DNA from: Flavobacterium sp. ACN6
GTDB lineage: Bacteria > Bacteroidota > Bacteroidia > Flavobacteriales > Flavobacteriaceae
Length of the DNA: 64,000 bases
Assembly: GCF_002304005.1 (NCBI RefSeq)
Contig: NZ_MRCQ01000014.1
Span: 98,192 to 162,191 of the forward strand
Direction: 5' to 3'
The notes below the pieces were generated by a model, which worked only from the letters and a program-made list of their open reading frames with translations, was not told the origin of the DNA and did not search any database. The translations under genes and the position numbers were made by a program. This document shows positions 18,761 to 28,054 of this stretch, piece after piece (position 1 is the stretch's first letter; every line of letters starts with the position of its first letter).

Positions 18761-20161
18761 ATGGATTTAGTAAGTAAGTTTTGGGGATTTTGCCATACAC
18801 TCCGCCACGAGGGTGTTGACTATAGTGACTACATAGAGGAACTCACATATTTAATTTTTTTAAAAATCGCTGAGGAAAAGAGAATTATGATTCCATTAGG
18901 TTGCTCGTGGAATGATCTGATTATTCATGATAAAGAAAACTTATTAATTAAATATAACGAGGTACTAAATGAATTAAGTACAGAGAAAAGTATTTTAGGA
19001 AATATTTTTAGCCAACCAATGGCAAAAATAAGAAGTTCACAAAGTCTTAAACGGCTATTAACACTAATTGATCAAATTAATTGGTCAACCTATAATGAGG
19101 ATGTTTTAGGCGCCATGTTCGAAGGCTTGCTAGAGAAAGCTGCTAATGAAAGTAAGAAAGGTGCAGGTCAATATTTTACACCTCGTCCATTAATTGATTC
19201 TATTGTGAATGTTATGCAACCAAATCCATTTGAAAGCGACACATTTAAAATGTCAGATGTTGCGTGCGGTACCGGAGGATTTATAATCTCAAGTTATGAA
19301 TGGTATAAAAAAAATAAAGACCATAAACAATTATCGAAAGAACATAGCGAAAAATTGATTAATGAAACGTATTTCGGTCAAGAGCTCGTTATAAGGCCAA
19401 GAAGAATGGCACAAATGAATCTATTTCTACATGGATTAAATCCAAGTATAAAATTAGGAGACACTATTTACGAGCCATTCGACAATATACGCTACACTTG
19501 CATCCTGACAAATCCCCCTTTTGGCAACAAGGGTTCAAATCAAATACCAGAAAGAAAGGATTTCCAAATCAAAACAAGCAATAAACAACTAAACTTTATA
19601 CAACATGTTTTAAGTAGTTTAGATATTAAAGGACGTGCTGCAATTGTTTTACCGGACAATATTTTGTCAGACGAAAAAGCCGTTGAACTTTGGAAAATCT
19701 CGTTTACAAAATATAATATACACACTATACTAAAGTTACCTAATGGCACATTCTTGCCATATACAAATGTTAAAGCTGTTGTGATTTTTATAGAAAAAGG
19801 CATACAAACAACAGACACGTGGATTTATGACGCTAGAACAAACGTCGAAAGTATTACTAAAAAAGGCAGACCACTGACTCATAATCACTTTAAAAATTTT
19901 CTAGATTGTTATGGATCTAAACCAAATGGTAGTTGTCCTAGTAGAAAATTAAAATCTGACATAAGATTTCGTAATTTTAAAATTGATGAAATAAAAAAGC
20001 GAAATTTTAACCTAGATATAAACTGGATCGCCGACAATCAAAATTTAGAAAACGAATATTTTGAAATTGACGACATTACAAATGATGCAATTATTGAACT
20101 TGAATCAATTATTGAAGGACTTAAAGAATTGTCAAATATGTTAGATGATACCGATGAATAA
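18761..20161 (+). CDS. hsdM: Type I DNA methyltransferase subunit HsdM
   Basis: The 466-residue protein has the HsdM N-terminal helical domain, the entry motif GAGQYFTPRPLI (about 134-145), the SAM-binding motif DVACGTGGF (about 166-174) and the catalytic TNPPFG (NPPF, about 250). It methylates adenine at the N6 position at sites chosen by HsdS. It is compact for the family. The stop overlaps the start of hsdS, and two more genes follow with overlaps, but no hsdR is found in the window. The operon is visibly more AT-rich than the PcfJ/PcfK genes to its left, which suggests separate acquisition. Confidence 0.93.
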   Translation: MDLVSKFWGFCHTLRHEGVDYSDYIEELTYLIFLKIAEEKRIMIPLGCSWNDLIIHDKENLLIKYNEVLNELSTEKSILGNIFSQPMAKIRSSQSLKRLLTLIDQINWSTYNEDVLGAMFEGLLEKAANESKKGAGQYFTPRPLIDSIVNVMQPNPFESDTFKMSDVACGTGGFIISSYEWYKKNKDHKQLSKEHSEKLINETYFGQELVIRPRRMAQMNLFLHGLNPSIKLGDTIYEPFDNIRYTCILTNPPFGNKGSNQIPERKDFQIKTSNKQLNFIQHVLSSLDIKGRAAIVLPDNILSDEKAVELWKISFTKYNIHTILKLPNGTFLPYTNVKAVVIFIEKGIQTTDTWIYDARTNVESITKKGRPLTHNHFKNFLDCYGSKPNGSCPSRKLKSDIRFRNFKIDEIKKRNFNLDINWIADNQNLENEYFEIDDITNDAIIELESIIEGLKELSNMLDDTDE

Positions 20162-21893
20162 AATTTTACCTAGGCATTGGGAGTTAATTGAGCTTGGTGA
20201 CTTCTGCAACATGTTTTATGGCAAATCTCTATTAACAAAAGAGTTGGTAAATGATGGTTTTCCAGTATATGGTGCAAATGGCATTATTGGAGCTTTTTCA
20301 GATTACATGTTTGAAGATTCGAAATTACTTATCTCTAGTAGAGGATCTATGAGCGGAATAACGCATATTACATTACCAAAATCGTATGTCACGTCAAACT
20401 CAATTGTAATAGAATCATTAGTTCCCAAAATTACTAACGAATATTTAAAATTCGCAATAGATTCAACCGAGAAAAATAATATAATAACTGGATCGGCTCA
20501 GCCGCAAATTACAATTCAGAATTTAAGACGGCTGAAAATTCCTATTCCACCAATTGACGAACAAAAGCAAATAGTTAGCTTACTTAACAAGTCATTAAAT
20601 AAAATTGACTCATTTAAAACAGCCCGCGAATCAATACCCCAAGCTATAATACAAATTAGGAAGAAAATAATCGATGACGCTGTCAAGGGCAAATTGTCAA
20701 GAAATTTTCGTAACAAACTTGTCAATTATAAAAAAAGCTCAGAATTAGTTGAAGAATTAATATCTATTAGAATTAAAGACAATCCAAAGGTAAAACTCAG
20801 TAAAAAAATTATTCCTAACTCACAAAAACTACAAATTCCTGAAACTTGGACTTGGTCAAAATTGATAAACATAGCTGATGTGGTTGGCGGTATAACGAAA
20901 GGAAAAAAAATCATAAGTAACGAAACAATCCTACTACCGTATTTACGAGTTGCGAATGTTCAAGACGGATATTTAGATTTATCTAGCATCAAATATATTG
21001 AAGCATTACCCGCTGATCTAAGTAAATACAAATTACAAAGAGGAGATATTTTATTTACTGAAGGTGGTGATAGAGACAAATTAGGAAGAGGTACTGTTTG
21101 GAATGACGAAATATATGATTGCATCCATCAAAATCATATATTTAGAGCCCGAACCAACCCTAATTATATTAATCCTTACTATATCGGAATTTATACTAAA
21201 TCAGAAACAGCCAAAGAATATTTTTTCAACAATGCAAGTCAAACAGTAAACCTTGCCTCTATCAACTTGACAGCCCTATCTAATATATCTATACCTATTC
21301 CGCCTATTGATGAGCAAAATTATATTTGTCAAAAAGTAAATAACTTATTGCAAGAACTCATTAAAATTTCAGAAAGCCACAATAAATTTTGCGGACTATT
21401 AAATCGTATTGAAAGATTGATTTTTGTTAAAGCCTTTAACGGCGATTTCTCTTATAGCAATGTTCACGATAATGACACAAAACATTTGATTGAAAATATT
21501 AAGGATTTTGCTGTTAATTTTAAAGCTAAAAGCCAAAGAAAAAACCTTCCAAATCATAAGGAACAAAGCTCTGAAAATAAAGAAAACTTAATAAAAGTTC
21601 AAAACAATATAAGTATGCTTGTGAAAAATGTAAACAGTAATACATCAAACACTAAAATTAAATCAAACAAACAGATGAAAGTTAAACCTGTAGAAACTTA
21701 CAATGAATTGATTGAATGTCTTGAAAAACTTGGAGGTGAGGCATACCCCGAAGCTCTCTTAATTGCAGCTTCATTGGAAGATGATGTAGATTTATTTTAC
21801 GATTTATTAAGGGACGCAAGAGATAACGAAATAGTGATTGTACCTGTTGGGCATATTGGAAAAATTAAAAAGATTAGAAATGAGATTAATTGA
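20145..21893 (+). CDS. hsdS: Type I specificity subunit HsdS with extra C-terminal domain
   Basis: Two target-recognition half-sites are visible: one at about 5-150, ending in LRRLKIPIPPIDEQKQIV, and one at about 225-390, ending ISIPIPPIDEQNYI. Each is followed by a helical conserved region. The start at 20145 or the ATG at 20154 are both possible; both overlap hsdM. The protein is longer than a usual HsdS: after about 445 comes a Lys/Asn/Ser-rich linker and a 60-residue folded-looking tail (YNELIECLEKLGGEAYPEAL; ending KKIRNEIN). The tail might dock the downstream ATPase/HNH proteins; this is inference. Confidence 0.92.
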   Translation: MIPMNKILPRHWELIELGDFCNMFYGKSLLTKELVNDGFPVYGANGIIGAFSDYMFEDSKLLISSRGSMSGITHITLPKSYVTSNSIVIESLVPKITNEYLKFAIDSTEKNNIITGSAQPQITIQNLRRLKIPIPPIDEQKQIVSLLNKSLNKIDSFKTARESIPQAIIQIRKKIIDDAVKGKLSRNFRNKLVNYKKSSELVEELISIRIKDNPKVKLSKKIIPNSQKLQIPETWTWSKLINIADVVGGITKGKKIISNETILLPYLRVANVQDGYLDLSSIKYIEALPADLSKYKLQRGDILFTEGGDRDKLGRGTVWNDEIYDCIHQNHIFRARTNPNYINPYYIGIYTKSETAKEYFFNNASQTVNLASINLTALSNISIPIPPIDEQNYICQKVNNLLQELIKISESHNKFCGLLNRIERLIFVKAFNGDFSYSNVHDNDTKHLIENIKDFAVNFKAKSQRKNLPNHKEQSSENKENLIKVQNNISMLVKNVNSNTSNTKIKSNKQMKVKPVETYNELIECLEKLGGEAYPEALLIAASLEDDVDLFYDLLRDARDNEIVIVPVGHIGKIKKIRNEIN

Positions 21894-23412
21894 ATTGAAT
21901 ATCAATAGTCAATGGAAAAATCTAGCTGGTTTTTCAATCAAATTTAATTCTAACAATGACATAGTTGTTCTTTTAGGTAAAAACGGATCGGCTAAAAGTA
22001 ACTTGTTAGAAACCTTAATCAAAATATTCCGAGACGTTGATTTAAGAACTCCTAGTCTATTTTCATACACTTTGGCATATAAAATTAACGGAAGTGTAGT
22101 AAATATAGAGGCCGAAAAAGGAAAAGTTGTAAAAGGAAAAGTTGATAATGTACCAGTTTCACATTCTGACTTAAAAAATTCTTGGACACCCAAATACATA
22201 GTAGGATATTATTCAGGAGCATCAGATAGATTTGAAGAAATTTTTCAAACCCACGATAAAAATGCTCTAAAAAACACTTTGCATCCTATTAAACCTGGTG
22301 AGAAGCTTTCTTTTAGAAGCTTTATATTGGCCAGACCTGTTCATGGTCTTTTTGCACTTCTTTCATTCTATTTATCATTTGATAAGGAAATTGTTCATTT
22401 TTTAGAAAGTTATCCTCGAATAGAAGACTTTGATTCGGCGCTTATCACAATAAAAAAACCTAGCTGGGCAAAGAAAGGTGCATCCGCAGATGATTTCTGG
22501 GGCGCGAAAGGCCCCGTGGGTGACTTGTTAAATAGCATTCTAAAACACAGTATGGCTCCATTTACCAGAAAGGTTGTCGTCAATACTGATTTTAGACGTC
22601 GAGAAACACGTGAACTTATTTTTTTACATCTGCCAGATCTTTCTTCTTTGCATAATCTCTCATCAGAATATGGAAGTGATCCAAGATCATTTTTCCAAGC
22701 GCTAGATACCATGAGATTAAGTGATCTTATTGAAGATTTCAAAGTAAGAGTTAAAGTAAAAGGAGCTAACTCAGCTATACATACTCGACAGCTGAGTGAA
22801 GGTGAGCAACAGTTATTAACAGTTCTTGGATTAATGAGGTTTACGCAAGATGCGGAGTCACTTTACATCCTGGACGAACCTGATACCCATCTTAATCCAG
22901 CATGGGGGCTAGATTATCTAGAAAAACTACGCATAATTGGAGGAATTAATAAAGATAGTCACACTATCTTAGCAACTCATGATCCATTATTAGTTGCTGG
23001 ATTATTAAAAGAAGAAATTAAAGTTTTATCACGATCTGATGATGGAAAAATAACCGCAACCCAACCTGAAGATAGTCCACGAGGAACGGGTGTAGCTGGA
23101 GTATTAACAAGTGAATTGTATGGTTTGGAAAGTCAGCTTGATAAATTTAGCTTAAAGGTATTAAAGAGAATATACGAAGTTTCATTATTAGAAAATTATC
23201 CCCAAAAGAAAGTGCATTTAATGCGACTAAGAAAAATTGTCCCTGGATTAAACGCGACAGACATCTCTCCTGACCCATACAGAAACATCGCTAAAATAGC
23301 CTATAAAGAAGCCGTTGATTTAGTCATTAATTCGGAAAACATTAGTGAAGTAAAAATTAAAGCAATTGAGAAATTATCTTCAATGCTTTACAAAAAAGCA
23401 AGTGAAATATGA
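21880..23412 (+). CDS. ABC/RecF-type ATPase (PtuA-like) in type I operon
   Basis: From the ATG at 21880 this is a 510-residue protein; it overlaps hsdS by 14 bp. Walker A is LLGKNGSAKSN (about 31-41). Near the C-terminal third are the ABC signature LSEGEQQLL, Walker B LYILDEPDTHLNP and the H-loop ATHDP. This is a stand-alone SMC/ABC-like ATPase of the AAA_21 kind used in Septu PtuA, retron and OLD-type defence systems; no TOPRIM nuclease domain is seen. The next gene encodes an HNH protein with a 4-bp overlap, the same pairing as PtuA-PtuB. Confidence 0.88.
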   Translation: MRLIELNINSQWKNLAGFSIKFNSNNDIVVLLGKNGSAKSNLLETLIKIFRDVDLRTPSLFSYTLAYKINGSVVNIEAEKGKVVKGKVDNVPVSHSDLKNSWTPKYIVGYYSGASDRFEEIFQTHDKNALKNTLHPIKPGEKLSFRSFILARPVHGLFALLSFYLSFDKEIVHFLESYPRIEDFDSALITIKKPSWAKKGASADDFWGAKGPVGDLLNSILKHSMAPFTRKVVVNTDFRRRETRELIFLHLPDLSSLHNLSSEYGSDPRSFFQALDTMRLSDLIEDFKVRVKVKGANSAIHTRQLSEGEQQLLTVLGLMRFTQDAESLYILDEPDTHLNPAWGLDYLEKLRIIGGINKDSHTILATHDPLLVAGLLKEEIKVLSRSDDGKITATQPEDSPRGTGVAGVLTSELYGLESQLDKFSLKVLKRIYEVSLLENYPQKKVHLMRLRKIVPGLNATDISPDPYRNIAKIAYKEAVDLVINSENISEVKIKAIEKLSSMLYKKASEI

Positions 23413-24281
23413 TTTATATAAACCCCACTCTAATCAAAATTCCACATGAATGGGAGAAACAAGCTTCAAAACTTAAAAAAGAATTATATTTAAAAGATAT
23501 TGATCAAAGAACTGCATTTATAAACAGCAAACGTGAGGAATCATGGGGACATCCAGACATTTTAAGTTCGCTTCGAAAAATAGTTGGGAACAAGTGTTGG
23601 TATTCGGAAGTTGACCTTACAGGTGCTGATCCAAATATAGATCACTTTCGTCCTAAAGGCAAAGTTCGGGAAATAGATATAGATTCATTAAAAATATCTA
23701 AAAATGAGTCAGTAGGATATTGGTGGCTTGCTTTCGATTCTGGTAACTTTAGACTATCAAGTATGCATACTAATCAAAGAAGGGTTGATGAAAATACTGA
23801 TGGCGGTAAGTGGGACTTTTTTCCCATTGATGGAGAGCGCGCAAAAGAAAAAACTAAATTGACATTAATAAATGAAGCAGTTCTACCTTTTGATCCGTGT
23901 TCCGCTACGGATGTTGCATTAATGTGGTTTGGACCTGACGGCAAACCTGGATTCAAAGACTGGAGAAGATCGCCAACATTGCATGAAGAGCGACGTATGA
24001 AGGTGACTGTTTGGCTATTCCACTTGGATAAAGTAGAATTAGCTACGAAAAGATCAAATGCAATGGAGGAAATTAGACTTGCATTGCAAAGTGCTGATGC
24101 TATCTATCAAATATGGATGCAGAAAGGACAAAATTCTACCGACCAAGAGAAAAATTATTTTGATAGAGCCCTCGCTGATATAAAGAATAATGTTTGTGAT
24201 GAAGCTCCGTTTGCTGGTGCTAAAAGATGTGCTCTGCAAATGGCTAAGTCTGAATACTTGTGGATGGAAGAATACTTTTGA
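23409..24281 (+). CDS. HNH nuclease (PtuB-like) in type I operon
   Basis: The 290-residue protein carries an HNH-type core with KCWYSE (Cys63) and IDHFRPKGK (D78-H79), then NFRLSS and C-terminal helices. The layout fits the HNH proteins partnered with ABC-type ATPases in Septu and some retron systems. One oddity: the usual zinc-binding CxYC pair appears as CxYS, so a second Cys ligand is missing. It starts inside the ATPase stop codon (ATGA overlap), which makes it the last gene of a four-gene coupled operon. DNA or tRNA are both conceivable targets. Confidence 0.82.
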   Translation: MIYINPTLIKIPHEWEKQASKLKKELYLKDIDQRTAFINSKREESWGHPDILSSLRKIVGNKCWYSEVDLTGADPNIDHFRPKGKVREIDIDSLKISKNESVGYWWLAFDSGNFRLSSMHTNQRRVDENTDGGKWDFFPIDGERAKEKTKLTLINEAVLPFDPCSATDVALMWFGPDGKPGFKDWRRSPTLHEERRMKVTVWLFHLDKVELATKRSNAMEEIRLALQSADAIYQIWMQKGQNSTDQEKNYFDRALADIKNNVCDEAPFAGAKRCALQMAKSEYLWMEEYF

Positions 24282-24341
24282 AAATAAAAATCAAAGCATT
24301 TTCAACTACATACATATACTTCTATTTAACAACGGTGGTGA

Positions 24342-24479
24342 ATGAAGTATAAAACAGTAATTGAAATGGAAAACTTATTACATACATTGGAAAAGAAAAA
24401 CAGCGGCAGGGAAATTAACGGTAAAACATACGATGACATGCCTGATTTTGAAGGGGTTTTAGCTGATACAGGATATTAA
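24342..24479 (+). CDS. Small ORF of 45 residues, unknown
   Basis: MKYKTVIEMENLLHTLEKKN and a tail with NGKTYDDMPDFEGVLADTGY. It lies in the 24282-24658 gap between the HNH gene and the PRTase-like gene. Composition is plausible for a small antitoxin-like protein, but I do not recognise a family. A short GTG-initiated frame (24484-24561) follows. It may be a remnant. Confidence 0.3.
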   Translation: MKYKTVIEMENLLHTLEKKNSGREINGKTYDDMPDFEGVLADTGY

Positions 24480-24658
24480 TTCGTGAAACCCGCTAAAATT
24501 TCTAAAGCAGATCAATTATTGGCAGTAGCTCATAATTGGACAGCACCAACAAAAATATAAGCGATTTTAAATTATATTTTTATGCCATTTAGCTAATTTC
24601 GAAAAAATGATAATAATGATAAATTATATATTTTTGAATCCAAAACGATAATTATTGA

Positions 24659-25702
24659 ATGAAAGACATTGCAGATAAAATAGTTGAAACCATTAAGGAC
24701 TACAGAAACGGGGACGGAATTTTTTTAGATAGTAAATACGTTGTGAATTGGGCAAATCAGTTTGGGGAAGATGCTAAATTTGTATTGGAAGAAATAAGCC
24801 ACATACTCCCGCAGGTCTACATTTCAAAGGAGAAAGCAAAACTTTTCATAGATGGGCATATTGAGGCTTTAATGAAACGATTCAATTATTCCAATATTTC
24901 TGATTTTTTAATCAATACTGAATTTTTAGATTTGCAACTGCCTCATAAAAGCCAACCTGCAATTTTGGATATACTGGAAAATCTACTGAATGAAAAATAC
25001 GGGGAATCTTATATAAAATACAAAACTTTTCCTAAAATAAATTACGTATATTTTGACGATATTTTAGCTTCAGGTAGCACAATAGGTAATCATTTAGTGC
25101 AATGGCTACAAGCTAAAAATGGGGAAAATGTAACAAATGCGGAAAATGTTCTAAATGATAATTACCAATTATCCGTAAATTTGTTCGGATTGCATAATTG
25201 GGGAAGATCGTTTCAGGAATACAGGCTCATGAAAACATTTGAAGATAAAATCAGCAGAAAAATCGGATGGTATTACAATTATGAGATCCAAAACCACGCT
25301 AGATTCAATAACCAATCTTTGAACGTTGCTTTTCCGACTGATGAGCAGCCGACAAATGTAAAGTCTTATCTGGCAAATTTAACCGCTGAAAAATACGAGA
25401 GTTATGCTTACCGAAAGCCAAATCTGCCCACTATCGAGCGATTCTTCAGTTCTGCTGAAAATAGAGTCCGATATGAGAATATTTTGCTTCAGAAAGGAAT
25501 TTCTATTATTGAGATGATAAAAGGAGAAATAAAACCTAACATAAGGCCGTTAGGATTAATTAATCCCAGCTACAAGACTTTTGGTCTGGGGACTCACTTC
25601 TTTACCTGGAGAAATATTCCCAACAACAGTCCGCTGGTCTTTTGGTGGGGTGTTGACGATCATGCCTGGGTTCCTTTATTTCCTGTTGCAAATAGAGGTT
25701 AA
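24659..25702 (+). CDS. PRTase-like protein of conflict systems
   Basis: The 347-residue protein has a phosphoribosyltransferase-type loop, YFDDILASGSTIGNHL (about 131-146), preceded by a long helical N-terminus and followed by a beta strand (VNLFGLHNWG). In the PRTase fold the acidic pair plus the glycine/threonine loop binds PRPP. The large extra N-terminal part and the conserved end (HFFTWRNIPNNSPLVFWWG) resemble the PRTase-CE group predicted in antiviral systems. The NADAR gene follows after 27 bp. I infer a nucleotide- or base-modifying pair; the substrate is unknown. Confidence 0.65.
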   Translation: MKDIADKIVETIKDYRNGDGIFLDSKYVVNWANQFGEDAKFVLEEISHILPQVYISKEKAKLFIDGHIEALMKRFNYSNISDFLINTEFLDLQLPHKSQPAILDILENLLNEKYGESYIKYKTFPKINYVYFDDILASGSTIGNHLVQWLQAKNGENVTNAENVLNDNYQLSVNLFGLHNWGRSFQEYRLMKTFEDKISRKIGWYYNYEIQNHARFNNQSLNVAFPTDEQPTNVKSYLANLTAEKYESYAYRKPNLPTIERFFSSAENRVRYENILLQKGISIIEMIKGEIKPNIRPLGLINPSYKTFGLGTHFFTWRNIPNNSPLVFWWGVDDHAWVPLFPVANRG

Positions 25703-25729
25703 TATTATAAAATTGTTTTAATTTGCATT

Positions 25730-26344
25730 ATGAAAATTAGCGAAAGAACATACAACAAAAATGAAGTAATTACTTTTAGTAAAACTACTGGCAAATTTGG
25801 AGGTCTTTCAAATATGGCTCCCGGATATTCTTTATTTGTAAATGAAACTAATATAGCCAATACTGAAATTTTATATCAGGCTTGCAGGTTTCCTCTTTTT
25901 CCTGCCATTCAGGAAGAAATAATTTCTGTAACCAATCCTATGGACGCAAAAGAAATCAGCCGTAAGCACCACCAATTTACCAGACAGGATTGGGAAATAA
26001 TAAAGTTTGACGTGATGCGCTGGTGTCTGCAGATTAAACTGATTCAGAATTTCAGCAGATTTTCTGATTTACTTTTGAGCACTGGGAGCAATACAATCGT
26101 CGAGTTCTCAACCAAGGACAGCACCTGGGGAGCAGTGCCTGTCAATAAGAATGAATTGAAAGGAAAAAATGCTCTTGGAAGACTATTGATGGAGATTCGT
26201 GAAACCCACTTGAAAAATTCTGTGGAATTGGAATTTATAAAACCTTTAAATATTCCTGCATTTTTACTTTTTGACAATCCAATTGACAAATCATACAAAC
26301 CCGACTTTGTAATTCATGACCTTGATGATATCTATGCATACTAA
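25730..26344 (+). CDS. NADAR (YbiA-like) domain protein
   Basis: The 204-residue protein has NADAR features: FGGLSNMAPG (about 24-33), the helix EILYQACRF, and STWGAVPVNK...GKNALGRLLMEIR. NADAR proteins act as N-glycosidases in riboflavin intermediate handling (YbiA) and, in some defence contexts, remove ADP-ribose from guanine. It is 27 bp downstream of the PRTase-like gene on the same strand, so a joint function in nucleotide or NAD-related chemistry is likely. It ends 22 bp from the convergent E2-like gene. Confidence 0.78.
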   Translation: MKISERTYNKNEVITFSKTTGKFGGLSNMAPGYSLFVNETNIANTEILYQACRFPLFPAIQEEIISVTNPMDAKEISRKHHQFTRQDWEIIKFDVMRWCLQIKLIQNFSRFSDLLLSTGSNTIVEFSTKDSTWGAVPVNKNELKGKNALGRLLMEIRETHLKNSVELEFIKPLNIPAFLLFDNPIDKSYKPDFVIHDLDDIYAY

Positions 26345-26366
26345 ATAAAACTTTTCAAATCAAAAA

Positions 26367-27041
26367 TTAATCAGTTTTTAAAGCGAATTTCTTTTTGATT
26401 TTTTCTAAATCATACAACATTTTTTCTCTCCCGATTGTTTTTATGGCTTCGATTGCTTTTTCATGGCAATTCTTTATTTTCTCACCGCTCTTACATGGGC
26501 ATAATCTGTTTCTGGTAAGATCTTTTTTATTAAGTATGTGCTCAAGAAAAACTATTGTGTCCTCAGCTGTTGGAATTTTTAAATCTTCAATATAATGTTG
26601 GATTATTCCATCAACATGATGTTTGTATTCCTGTCCTGCATATTTATTTTCCTGTAGTTTGTATAACTGATTTGCAAAAAAAGGATATATTTTTTTTGCA
26701 ATAAAATCTCTTAAATTAATTCCGTGTCGGCTCAGCAATATAAGATTATTATCGAAATCCAGACAGCAGATCCCATTCTCAGAAATATGCCAGTCGATAT
26801 CACGCGGGATTATCTCGCTCATTTCTATTACTATAGGCACGCAATACGGATATGATTCAGGAACTACGATTTTGATGTCAAAGGTATTCCAGTAGTTACC
26901 TTTGACATCACATATATCCAATTCTCCAGAAATTATCCAAATTTTGTTTTTCCTATTTCTTCCGTAGCTTAGTTTGGGAAAGTATTCTTTAGTCTCACCA
27001 AAATCGCGCTCAAATAGACTAACTTTCTTTACTAAATCCAT
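26367..27041 (-). CDS. Prokaryotic E2-like protein with SEC-C motif
   Basis: The 224-residue protein has an E2/UBC-like fold signature: strands IWIISGELDI and TFDIKIVVPESYPYCVPIV, then WHISENGICC with His85 and candidate catalytic Cys92 or Cys93. A C-terminal SEC-C zinc motif follows (CPC at 181-183, CH at 192-193). E2-like proteins in CBASS operons modify the signalling enzyme with ubiquitin-like chemistry. Here the gene overlaps the end of a Pycsar cyclase gene by 23 bp, suggesting it acts on that cyclase. No E1 or JAB gene is adjacent. Confidence 0.75.
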   Translation of the reverse strand: MDLVKKVSLFERDFGETKEYFPKLSYGRNRKNKIWIISGELDICDVKGNYWNTFDIKIVVPESYPYCVPIVIEMSEIIPRDIDWHISENGICCLDFDNNLILLSRHGINLRDFIAKKIYPFFANQLYKLQENKYAGQEYKHHVDGIIQHYIEDLKIPTAEDTIVFLEHILNKKDLTRNRLCPCKSGEKIKNCHEKAIEAIKTIGREKMLYDLEKIKKKFALKTD

Positions 27042-28047
27042 AAAAAGGTTTACTTGCAGCTGCTATAGGAGCTAAATTATTGATGTTGCGGTCGAAATTT
27101 GGCATTGTCGCTTTATGCTTCAGTTGAAGAACACCTTGTAGATCAGTAGCTATATAATCTTGTTTTTTAAGAAACGATAGCCAGGCAAAGTCAAATTGTG
27201 TGTAATTCCAATTGTCATCCTGTATTCTAAAGATATAACGGTCATTCTCATTCTTTGTTCTTTGGCTAACGGGCGTAAAAAATTCTGACAGCTCGGGAAC
27301 TTCTTTTTTTATATGGTCTCCAACAACTATCCCATTACTCACTGCGCTTGACTGCATCTTGCTGGCTAAACTTGTATGCAGACTGCAGGTCGTTACCTCG
27401 CTTATCTCTCCAATACCAGCCATTCCCCATACTACATCGCGATCATATCCAAGATCAATACCTATCCTGGTGTATATATCTTCAATCCCCTGTTCATTAA
27501 ACAGTTCTTTTAGATCTGTTTTCACAAAATATGTAAAAATCCCTGCAAACTGAAGTGCTCTTTTCACAGAAAGCTGTGTCGATGTATTTTTATCTCCAAA
27601 ATACACAAATAAACCATCTCCCTGAAGTCGATGCACATAACCTCCAAAAATCAGACAGGTGTGTATTGCCGCTCGCTGGATGGTATTGGTAATAATCCAA
27701 ACTGTCTGCGGAAGATAACGTTTAAAAAGATTGGTAGAACCTTTAATATCGACAAACATTGAAATAATATAATCGTTCTCGATGTTGTCGGTATGCTTTA
27801 AATGTGCGTGATCTGGATGAAGGCCCAATTTTTGATTAAAATCCGGCTTTAGTCCGAGTTCGCTCGCAAAGTTTTCTAAGCTCGGAAGCAGGCGTTCTTC
27901 CGGAACAGCAAGTCCTAGTGCAGCAGCATCGAACGCTTTACGCAGCTCGCCTTTAGCAGGATTCCAGCTTTCATTTAAATTTTTAAATTTAGGATCTGCT
28001 GCCATTGCAGCTTTTACTGTCGAAAGGTAATCTTCAAAAATTTTCAT
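27019..28047 (-). CDS. pycC: Pycsar nucleotide cyclase (PycC-like)
   Basis: The 342-residue protein has a class III cyclase catalytic domain (about 90-250) with the metal-binding aspartates in MFVDIKGSTN (D100) and LQGDGLFVYFGD (D144). N- and C-terminal helical extensions match the layout of Pycsar cyclases, which make cCMP or cUMP on phage attack. The effector gene lies 7 bp upstream and encodes a Pycsar-type membrane protein, which is what assigns it to Pycsar rather than to an ordinary adenylate cyclase. The base specificity cannot be told by eye. Confidence 0.85.
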   Translation of the reverse strand: MKIFEDYLSTVKAAMAADPKFKNLNESWNPAKGELRKAFDAAALGLAVPEERLLPSLENFASELGLKPDFNQKLGLHPDHAHLKHTDNIENDYIISMFVDIKGSTNLFKRYLPQTVWIITNTIQRAAIHTCLIFGGYVHRLQGDGLFVYFGDKNTSTQLSVKRALQFAGIFTYFVKTDLKELFNEQGIEDIYTRIGIDLGYDRDVVWGMAGIGEISEVTTCSLHTSLASKMQSSAVSNGIVVGDHIKKEVPELSEFFTPVSQRTKNENDRYIFRIQDDNWNYTQFDFAWLSFLKKQDYIATDLQGVLQLKHKATMPNFDRNINNLAPIAAASKPFYGFSKES

Positions 28048-28054
28048 ATATAAA

